DNA of 5,082 bases from Deltaproteobacteria bacterium. Lineage in GTDB: Bacteria > Desulfobacterota > BSN033 > UBA1163. Position numbers and translations under genes: made by a program. Position 1 is the first letter of the stretch; each line of letters starts with the position of its first letter. This document shows, piece after piece, positions 1-4,225 of the stretch. The notes below the pieces were generated by a model. The model was not told the origin of the DNA. It made no database searches and was given only the letters and a program-made list of their open reading frames with translations. The stretch lies in assembly GCA_016875155.1 (NCBI GenBank), contig VGSD01000253.1:1-5082 (forward strand), read 5' to 3'.

Positions 1-972
1 ACCGGTTAAAACTTGAGAATCCTTTTGGGTGATCCCCATCATCTTCCCGATGGCACTCGCTGTCACGGCATGGTCTCCTGTGATCATCGCCACCCGGATC
101 CCTGCCTCATGGCAGCCCCTGACGGCGTCAATTGCCTCGGGTCTCGGGGGATCGATCATCCCCTGCGTCCCCGTGAAGACCAGATCCTTTTCAACGTACT
201 CATGTGTCAGTTCTGAGAGATCATCGGAAGCTTCCTTATAGGCCATCGCAAGCACCCTCATCCCATCCCTTGCAAAATGTTCGGCTGTCTCCAGGACCTT
301 CTTCTTGTCGAGGAAATCTCCGGACGAACTCCGAGAACACATCTCAACCACCCTTTCGGGCGCACCTTTGACGAATATCGTCTTTCTGCCGTCATGTTGA
401 TGGAGGGTCGCCATAAACCCGCGATCTGACTCAAAAGGAAGGATTGAAAGTTGCGGAAATTGTTTTTTCTCCTCGTCGGGGACGAGTCCGACTTTCAACG
501 CAGAGACGATGAGCGCCCCCTCCGTCGGGTCTCCGTCAACCTTAAGTTGGCCATTCTCCTCATAAAGATTCGATTCATTACAGAGCATTCCGATCCGGGC
601 AACGCCACAGAGGCCGTTTAGAGCGGATGGATCGCACGGTTCCCAGTCATGAAGGATCTCCCCTTTCGGGTCATAGCCGCTTCCTGTCACTTCATAGGAG
701 TGGTGGCCATCATAGATCGCCTTGACAGTCATCTCGTTCTTAGTCAGAGTTCCTGTTTTATCGGAGCAGATCACGGTCGTGCTTCCGAGGGTTTCAACCG
801 CAGGCAGTTTTCGGATGATGGCGTTTCGTTTGGCCATCCGGCTGATCCCGATGGCCATGGTAATGGTGACGACGATGGGCAGTCCTTCCGGAACTGCGGC
901 AACCGAGGCCGCCACAGCGATCTTAAAGCGAGAATGCTGAGAATTTCTACGATACACTGTTGAATTTTTCAT
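1..972 (-). CDS. P2A-type cation (Ca2+/Mn2+-like) transporting ATPase, N-terminally truncated and cut by the left edge
   Basis: The minus frame is open for 324 codons from an ATG at 972-970 to the window edge. From residue 16 it matches the catalytic core of P2 ATPases: transmembrane helix 4 ion-site motif VAAVPEGLP (about 24-32), phosphorylation motif SDKTGTLT (Asp71), DPTEGAL (148-154), nucleotide-site KGAPE (202-206), GMIDPPRPE (271-279) and MITGD (296-300). The GDGxNDxPAL hinge and C-terminal helices would lie beyond the edge. In intact family members the phosphorylated Asp lies roughly 300 or more residues from the start; here it is residue 71. Helices M1-M3, the actuator domain with TGES and half of M4 are therefore absent. 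Residues 1-15 are polar and unlike the family, stops lie in frame just upstream, and no good Shine-Dalgarno precedes the ATG. PEGLP and KGAPE point to the P2A (PacL/SERCA-like) group rather than heavy-metal P1B pumps. It is probably a non-functional remnant. Confidence 0.88.
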   Translation of the reverse strand, partial: MKNSTVYRRNSQHSRFKIAVAASVAAVPEGLPIVVTITMAIGISRMAKRNAIIRKLPAVETLGSTTVICSDKTGTLTKNEMTVKAIYDGHHSYEVTGSGYDPKGEILHDWEPCDPSALNGLCGVARIGMLCNESNLYEENGQLKVDGDPTEGALIVSALKVGLVPDEEKKQFPQLSILPFESDRGFMATLHQHDGRKTIFVKGAPERVVEMCSRSSSGDFLDKKKVLETAEHFARDGMRVLAMAYKEASDDLSELTHEYVEKDLVFTGTQGMIDPPRPEAIDAVRGCHEAGIRVAMITGDHAVTASAIGKMMGITQKDSQVLTG

Positions 973-1373
973 AACCTATTGAAATGTCTAAAATATTTAC
1001 TATTGAAAACATAAACACCAACTGTTTAAATTTTCAGCGCTCCGCAAATATTTAAATAAATATCGTAATTACAGCAAGTTATGATTGTTTAACATAAAAG
1101 GAGGGCGATATTGAGTAACTTTAATCCGTCGTGGATAACTCAACCATCATGAACCATTACAAATCTAAACCCCTTTCTATGATGCTCACCACATCGTTGA
1201 ATTCTAATTCACTAAAAATAGGCCAACCTATTGAATCGATGCGAGTTATATCTTACAGGTCATTAATTGTCACCTGCAACTATCAGAGTAGAAATTAGCT
1301 CTCATCATAACTCATCCTAAAGGAAATACTCCATAGGTTATTTTTAAAGATTCTCAGGTTTAAATCCTTTCCC
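973..1373. other. AT-rich intergenic region without a recognisable gene
   Basis: This stretch separates the truncated ATPase from the thiolase promoter. It is clearly richer in A+T than either flank and contains no long open frame on either strand. Three small items are visible. A strong Shine-Dalgarno-like AAAGGAGGG (about 1097-1105) precedes a TTG codon at 1111 that opens only 13 codons before TGA at 1150-1152. The 11-mer AACCTATTGAA occurs at 973-983 and again at 1225-1235. An inverted pair ATAACCTAT (971-979) and ATAGGTTAT (1333-1341) brackets much of the region. It could be debris from a rearrangement that removed the 5' part of the ATPase gene; no insertion-sequence gene or clear terminal repeat is visible. 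Confidence 0.5.
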
Positions 1374-1402
1374 TTGACACTCAACCCCTTTTTTCATAGA
1401 CT
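1374..1402 (+). promoter_or_regulatory. sigma70-type promoter of the thiolase gene
   Basis: A perfect -35 TTGACA (1374-1379) is followed after 17 bp by TAGACT (1397-1402), a 4/6 match to the -10 consensus. Transcription would start near 1409, leaving a leader of about 30 nt before the thiolase ATG, which contains the ribosome binding site TAAGGAG (1426-1432, 8 nt spacer). Confidence 0.6.
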
Positions 1403-1440
1403 CAACTCATTCAATAATGGTTTTTTAAGGAGTTGAAAAC

Positions 1441-2676
1441 ATGACAAAATTGAGAGAAGTGGTAGTTGTGGATGCAGTGCGGTCTCCCATTGGCAAGTCG
1501 GGCTGGAAGGGGATGGAGAAAGGCGGCCAGCTCTGCCAGGCATCGGCTCAGGATCTCATGGCCAATACCATCCGGGGACTACTGGAAAGAGTCCGCTCTC
1601 GGTCTTCAAAATTCAATGAGGTAGAAATCGAAAATGTGATCATTGGATGCTTGAGTCAGATCGGTGAACAGGGGCTTAATATAGCGCGTATTGCCTCACT
1701 CCTCGCCGGAATCCCGAAGGAAGCATCTGGCTGCACTGTGAACCAATATTGTAATAGCGGTCTCAAGGCCATTAACATTGCGGCACATGAAATCATGGTG
1801 GGGGAAGGAGACATCATGATCTGCGGAGGTGTAGAGATCATGTCTCACTATGGTATGATCTCCGATCTTCAGGTAGCCATGAAGGCAAATTATCCTGTAC
1901 GTTTGTCGCCTCGGCTTTCGCAGACAGGAATGAGTGTGCCTCAGGGGGTCTGCGCTGAGATGATCTCGGCAGATCAAAAACACACCCGAGAGGACCTGGA
2001 ACGCTTTGGCATGTGGAGCATGCAGAAGGCTGTTGAGGCGGAACGGAAAGGATGGTATGCAGACCATATTGTTCCGTTCGAATTCAACTGGGAGAATGTG
2101 ACAAGGAGAGTGGAGAAGGACGAAGTCCTTCGGGTAAAAGCAACGGAGGATCCGGAGGGATACCTTCAGGGGCTTTTGGCGCTTCCAACCCCATTCAAAG
2201 AGAATGGTCTCGTCAGCCCAGGCTCCTCTTCACAGATCGTGGATGGAGCCGCTGCGGTGATGCTCATGAGTGGGTCAAAGGCCGAGGCATTGGGCCTTGA
2301 GCCCCTTTGCAGAATCAAGGCCTCCGCTGTGGCAGGGGGTGCTCCTGTACCGATGCTCCTTGCGCCTATTCCGGCTGTGAAAAAGGCCCTTCAGCGGGCT
2401 GGCAAGGCCATCGATGAGATGGATATCATCGAACCCAATGAAGCATTCGCCTCTCCTCTGCTTCAGTTTGCAGATGAACTGGGATACGGTCGCTTTGATT
2501 CCAGAGTGAACCCAACAGGTGGCGCCATCGCATTAGGCCATCCCATTGGGGCCTCTGGCGCATTATATTTTGGGGAGATGGTCCACCATCTAAAACGTAC
2601 AGGTGGAAAGGCCGGCATCCAGATGCTATGCGGTGGTGGAGGAGTGGGTATTGCTACCGTGGTGGAGGCTGTCTGA
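1441..2676 (+). CDS. Thiolase family protein (acetyl-CoA C-acetyltransferase / 3-ketoacyl-CoA thiolase)
   Basis: This is a complete 411-residue thiolase, the usual family length, starting at ATG after TAAGGAG. Such enzymes condense two acyl-CoA units or cleave 3-ketoacyl-CoA with CoA, in the cytoplasm. The thiolase motifs appear in order: N-terminal VVVDAVRSPIGKSG; the nucleophile-cysteine motif TVNQYCNSG (Cys104); GSSSQIVDGAAAVMLMS (about 261-277); NEAFA (333-337); GHPIGASGA (His367); and C-terminal LCGGGGVGIA with Cys397 as the proton-exchange cysteine. The Cys-His-Cys catalytic set plus NEAF is intact, so an active degradative or biosynthetic thiolase is expected, not an SCP-x or HMG-CoA synthase-like relative. 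The residue after the nucleophile is Asn (CNSG) where Ala, Gly or Ser is more common, and SPGS replaces the common TAGN. Chain-length preference and direction cannot be read from sequence. It has its own promoter; an SCP2-domain gene follows 152 nt downstream. Confidence 0.95.
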   Translation: MTKLREVVVVDAVRSPIGKSGWKGMEKGGQLCQASAQDLMANTIRGLLERVRSRSSKFNEVEIENVIIGCLSQIGEQGLNIARIASLLAGIPKEASGCTVNQYCNSGLKAINIAAHEIMVGEGDIMICGGVEIMSHYGMISDLQVAMKANYPVRLSPRLSQTGMSVPQGVCAEMISADQKHTREDLERFGMWSMQKAVEAERKGWYADHIVPFEFNWENVTRRVEKDEVLRVKATEDPEGYLQGLLALPTPFKENGLVSPGSSSQIVDGAAAVMLMSGSKAEALGLEPLCRIKASAVAGGAPVPMLLAPIPAVKKALQRAGKAIDEMDIIEPNEAFASPLLQFADELGYGRFDSRVNPTGGAIALGHPIGASGALYFGEMVHHLKRTGGKAGIQMLCGGGGVGIATVVEAV

Positions 2677-2677
2677 T

Positions 2678-2705
2678 GAGATTTCTGGATAAAGCCAGAA
2701 ATCTC
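2678..2705 (+). terminator. Perfect 11-bp stem-loop just after the thiolase stop codon (no U-tract)
   Basis: The arms GAGATTTCTGG (2678-2688) and CCAGAAATCTC (2695-2705) are perfectly complementary around a 6-nt loop and begin one base after the TGA. No T-run follows, so it is not a canonical intrinsic terminator. It may protect the 3' end of the thiolase mRNA or contribute to termination with other factors. Confidence 0.45.
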
Positions 2706-2757
2706 TGATTACAATGATTAGGGACCGATTACATAGATTCGAAATCAGGTTCAAGAG

Positions 2758-2786
2758 TTGACAATTATTAAAAGATTTTATAGAGT
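2758..2786 (+). promoter_or_regulatory. sigma70-type promoter of the SCP2-domain gene
   Basis: A perfect -35 TTGACA (2758-2763) lies 17 bp from TAGAGT (2781-2786), a 4/6 match to the -10 consensus. It has almost the same design as the thiolase promoter (TAGACT, also 17 bp). Transcription would begin near 2793, about 36 nt before the ATG. Confidence 0.55.
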
Positions 2787-2828
2787 GCAATCACTTATTT
2801 TCTCAATATCAGACCAAGGGGGGCAGAG

Positions 2829-3149
2829 ATGACAACCAAAGAGATTTTCAACGAAATGCAGAAAAGGATGGATGCTGATCCCGCAAAACTGGCAGGCATA
2901 ACGGGAGTGTTTCAGTTCGATATTGGCGGGGCTGATGCAGGGATTTACGTTTTATCGATTGGTGATGGAAAAGCCGTTGTCAGTGAGGGCGCTTCTCCTT
3001 CGGCCAATATCACCATCATCATGGCTTCCAGCGACTTTGACGACATGGTTGGAGGCAGGCTCGATCCGATGGCAGCCTTCATGGGGGGCAAGCTTAAGGT
3101 GCAAGGCGATATGATGCTGGCCATGCAACTTCAGAGCCTGCTTAAATGA
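2829..3149 (+). CDS. SCP2 sterol-binding domain protein (stand-alone lipid / acyl-CoA carrier)
   Basis: A complete 106-residue protein starts at ATG 5 nt after a purine-rich AAGGGGGG (2816-2823). It matches the single-domain SCP2 fold (Pfam SCP2 family): an N-terminal helix KEIFNEMQKRM, a central beta region (about 25-66) with the pattern FQFDIGG, and the hallmark C-terminal segment DPMAAFMGGKLKVQGDMM followed by a leucine-rich helix (79-106). Family members bind fatty acids, acyl-CoAs or other hydrophobic molecules in a tunnel and have no catalytic residues. The length is typical of bacterial and archaeal stand-alone forms. There is no signal peptide or transmembrane segment, so it is cytoplasmic. 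Its position 152 nt after a thiolase gene, in the same direction, suggests a link with acyl-CoA metabolism, although it seems to have its own promoter. The actual ligand cannot be told. Confidence 0.9.
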   Translation: MTTKEIFNEMQKRMDADPAKLAGITGVFQFDIGGADAGIYVLSIGDGKAVVSEGASPSANITIIMASSDFDDMVGGRLDPMAAFMGGKLKVQGDMMLAMQLQSLLK

Positions 3150-3379
3150 AGCTTCACGATCCTGCTTGGAGATGTGTGGGCAAGGCAGAGCCTTGGGAAA
3201 AGTCTGTTTCTATGATCTTGGCTCTTTAATTTTTTATGTGGGTTATAATAAGTCGTTGGTTACTCCGGGCATCGTCGAAGGTTCAAGGTGATCGATTTCA
3301 GATATTTTAAGCAGTCCACTCCGATGACGGGAGAGCCGAATTCCCCTGTACTCGTCCTCGAATAATTTACTTAGGAGGT
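3150..3379. other. Convergent intergenic region between the SCP2 gene and the small membrane-protein genes
   Basis: No coding frame is convincing here. A small hairpin CAAGGC/GCCTTG (3181-3195, 3-nt loop) lies 31 nt after the SCP2 stop; a T-rich run (about 3225-3236) follows some distance later, too far for a standard terminator. The part around 3260-3360 is richer in G+C than its surroundings and looks like it has a different origin, but I do not recognise it. No clear terminator for the minus-strand operon ending at 3380 was found. Confidence 0.4.
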
Positions 3380-3550
3380 TCACCTCGTTAAATAAGAGAT
3401 AAGGATAATGATGCTAACGATGACAATAACGACTAGTAACCAGCCCCCATACATTAAAAAGTTTAAAAAGCGAGTTAACCATTTCCTCTTCCCCTTCTTC
3501 CCTTCCTGAACAACCGCTTCTTTTACTTCTTGAACTGTCGCCGTTTCCAT
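3380..3550 (-). CDS. Small single-pass membrane protein (56 aa), unknown function
   Basis: A short minus-strand frame starts at ATG 3550-3548 and ends with TGA at 3382-3380. A near-perfect ribosome binding site AAAGGAGG (3563-3556) lies 5 nt before the ATG, the main reason for calling it a gene. The 56-residue product has a charged, probably helical N-terminus with many Val, Glu and Lys (METATVQEVKEAV), a basic cluster KKGKRK (18-23), and one strongly hydrophobic helix from about residue 31 to 53 rich in Val, Ile and Leu. The basic cluster just before the helix predicts a cytoplasmic N-terminus. There is no signal-peptidase site or lipobox. It lies 58 nt after the 80-residue membrane-protein gene on the same strand and is probably co-transcribed. 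I do not recognise a family. Confidence 0.72.
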   Translation of the reverse strand: METATVQEVKEAVVQEGKKGKRKWLTRFLNFLMYGGWLLVVIVIVSIIILISYLTR

Positions 3551-3608
3551 CACGTCCTCCTTTCTAAACGAGCCTCATTTGTTTTTGTCAAATAGCCCTC
3601 GAAAAGAA

Positions 3609-3851
3609 TTAAGTTGGAATTTTGGCCAAAGGTCTCTCTTCCTTAAGGATCTCACTATCATAAGATTCCCCCTGGGTTGACAGGGCCTTTTCTACTTTTC
3701 CTCTAAAATATGACATCGCACAAATCATCAGCACGCCCGACATAATCACAAGTGCGAAAATAATGGTAGGGTGCACAGGCAACCGAGTGATCAATGCCCA
3801 TACGATGAAATTGCCAACGAGAGGTCCAACCACACTTAGAAATCGTTTCAT
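3609..3851 (-). CDS. Small two-helix membrane protein (80 aa), unknown function
   Basis: A complete minus-strand frame starts at ATG 3851-3849 and ends with TAA at 3611-3609, with AAGGAGG (3863-3857) 5 nt upstream of the start. The 80-residue product has two hydrophobic segments, about 5-22 and 27-49, joined by a short turn containing Arg23 and two prolines, followed by a polar, charged 30-residue tail (50-80) with Lys, Glu and Asp. Lys2/Arg3 and Arg50/Lys52 suggest that both ends face the cytoplasm. No catalytic motif is visible and I do not recognise a family. Upstream lies a promoter plus two tandem structured RNA/terminator elements, which suggests that expression depends on readthrough of two terminators. 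The 56-residue membrane-protein gene follows and completes a likely two-gene operon. Confidence 0.8.
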   Translation of the reverse strand: MKRFLSVVGPLVGNFIVWALITRLPVHPTIIFALVIMSGVLMICAMSYFRGKVEKALSTQGESYDSEILKEERPLAKIPT

Positions 3852-3929
3852 ATCTTCCTCCTTGAATAAGTTAATTCACAAAGTTTTGGTTGTTAAAACA
3901 CCAACATTTCATTGCCACCTTGTACTTTA

Positions 3930-3972
3930 ATAAAAAAAGCCGCTACCCGAAATGTCACTTTCGGATAGCGGC
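3930..3972 (-). terminator. Intrinsic terminator of copy 1
   Basis: On the minus strand a 14-bp stem with a 6-nt loop (hairpin 3939-3972) is followed by seven T residues (3938-3932). The one C/A mismatch seen on the plus strand becomes a G-U wobble in minus-strand RNA, so the stem is fully paired only in that direction. It ends 78 nt before the ATG of the 80-residue membrane protein. Confidence 0.85.
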
Positions 3973-4021
3973 CCGACTATCTCAAACGACCCTCCAGAAA
4001 TATTGAAATATTTCTGGACCC
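3930..4021 (-). repeat. Tandem structured RNA element, copy 1 (gene-proximal)
   Basis: This 92-nt block is a near-identical direct repeat of 4066-4149, offset by 136 nt. From the terminator T-run to 4004 the copies differ by one base (3954 G versus 4090 A, in a hairpin loop). Copy 1 has two tandem units of the 8-mer GAAATATT (3997-4004 and 4005-4012) where copy 2 has one, plus one adjacent substitution. Read on the minus strand it begins GGGTCC, forms a 5' hairpin (3993-4018, 11-12 bp), then an invariant linker (3973-3992), then the terminator hairpin. No promoter is visible directly before it. Confidence 0.85.
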
Positions 4022-4065
4022 GTCAAGTCTCCTTATTGAAGCGCCTGCGGGTACGAACCAGATTT

Positions 4066-4108
4066 ATAAAAAAAGCCGCTACCCGAAATATCACTTTCGG
4101 ATAGCGGC
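4066..4108 (-). terminator. Intrinsic terminator of copy 2
   Basis: The hairpin 4075-4108 has the same 14-bp stem as copy 1 with one loop base changed, followed on the minus strand by seven T residues (4074-4068). It would end a transcript started at the 4156-4185 promoter after about 80 nt, and would also stop any readthrough from the pyruvate kinase gene. Confidence 0.85.
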
Positions 4109-4149
4109 CCGACTATCTCAAACGACCCTCCAGAAATATTCCTGGACCC
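4066..4149 (-). repeat. Tandem structured RNA element, copy 2 (promoter-proximal)
   Basis: This 84-nt partner of 3930-4021 has the same order: GGGTCC start, 5' hairpin (4129-4146), invariant linker, terminator. Its 5' hairpin is shorter because it holds one GAAATATT unit instead of two, and its one irregular pair is again a G-U wobble in minus-strand RNA. The 44-nt spacer between copies (4022-4065) is not repeated. Confidence 0.85.
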
Positions 4150-4155
4150 AATAAT

Positions 4156-4185
4156 ATTTTAATGAATTATTATTTCAATTGTCAA
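4156..4185 (-). promoter_or_regulatory. sigma70-type promoter driving the tandem RNA element
   Basis: On the minus strand a perfect -35 TTGACA (4185-4180) is followed after 18 bp by TAAAAT (4161-4156), a 5/6 match to the -10 consensus. The predicted start, about 7 nt further on at 4149, is the first G of the repeated element. It lies between the pyruvate kinase stop and copy 2, so the RNA element probably has its own transcription unit. Confidence 0.6.
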
Positions 4186-4186
4186 G

Positions 4187-4214
4187 AATTTTTTATAAAT
4201 CCTGCCGGAGGCAG
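4187..4214 (-). terminator. Weak candidate terminator after pyruvate kinase
   Basis: On the minus strand CTGCC-TCC-GGCAG (4214-4202) forms a 5-bp GC-rich stem with a 3-nt loop 11 nt after the pyruvate kinase stop, followed by a mixed A/T run rather than a clean T-tract. It may end pyruvate kinase transcription partly, with the two strong terminators downstream as backup. Confidence 0.3.
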
Positions 4215-4225
4215 TGGTTATAAAC

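Larger units (their letters stand above)
3930..4149 (-). ncRNA. Candidate tandem attenuator / riboswitch-like leader (or pair of small RNAs)
   Basis: Two near-identical units, each made of a 5' hairpin, a single-stranded linker and an intrinsic terminator, lie between a sigma70-type promoter (4156-4185) and the small membrane-protein genes, all on the minus strand. The promoter predicts a start at about 4149, the first G of the upstream unit, so RNA would begin exactly at the repeat boundary. Within each unit the linker carries GATAGT, which can pair with GCTATC in the 5' arm of the terminator stem around a 6-nt loop and so compete with the terminator. This geometry fits transcription attenuation by a ligand, protein or antisense partner. 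The alternatives are two terminated small RNAs of about 80 nt, or simply a doubled terminator. I could not assign it to a known riboswitch or small RNA class. Confidence 0.5.

Noticed and set aside
13..963. Plus-strand open frames opposite the ATPase (13-216, 29-241, 649-963, 722-940)
   Set aside because: They lie antisense to a frame with clear P-type ATPase motifs, have no good ribosome binding site, and their products look random.
1656..2300. Open frames overlapping the thiolase (minus 1656-1841 and 1696-2067, plus 2052-2300)
   Set aside because: They are shadows of the thiolase frame, which carries all the family motifs.
2923..3114. Alternative plus frame inside the SCP2 gene
   Set aside because: It overlaps a complete SCP2-domain frame that has its own ribosome binding site; no homology is recognised.
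3218..3249. Promoter-like TTGGCT and TATAAT on the plus strand
   Set aside because: The spacing is 20 bp, the -35 is weak and no plus-strand gene follows.
3260..3360. Fragment of a mobile element or group II intron in the GC-richer patch
   Set aside because: The sequence has a vaguely familiar look but shows no protein motif, terminal repeat or intron domain that I can point to.
3563..3591. TTGACA on the minus strand before the 56-residue gene, as an internal promoter
   Set aside because: The matching -10 (TTTAGA) is poor and would place the start inside the ribosome binding site, so it is unlikely to serve this gene.
4005..4035. TTG-started leader peptide across copy 1 on the minus strand (AAGGAG then TTG)
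   Set aside because: The ribosome binding site is only 2 nt from the TTG, the frame is 14 codons and copy 2 has no equivalent start.
3930..4149. CRISPR array
   Set aside because: Only two units of 84-92 nt with strong internal hairpins and T-runs; the spacing and structure fit terminators, not CRISPR repeats.
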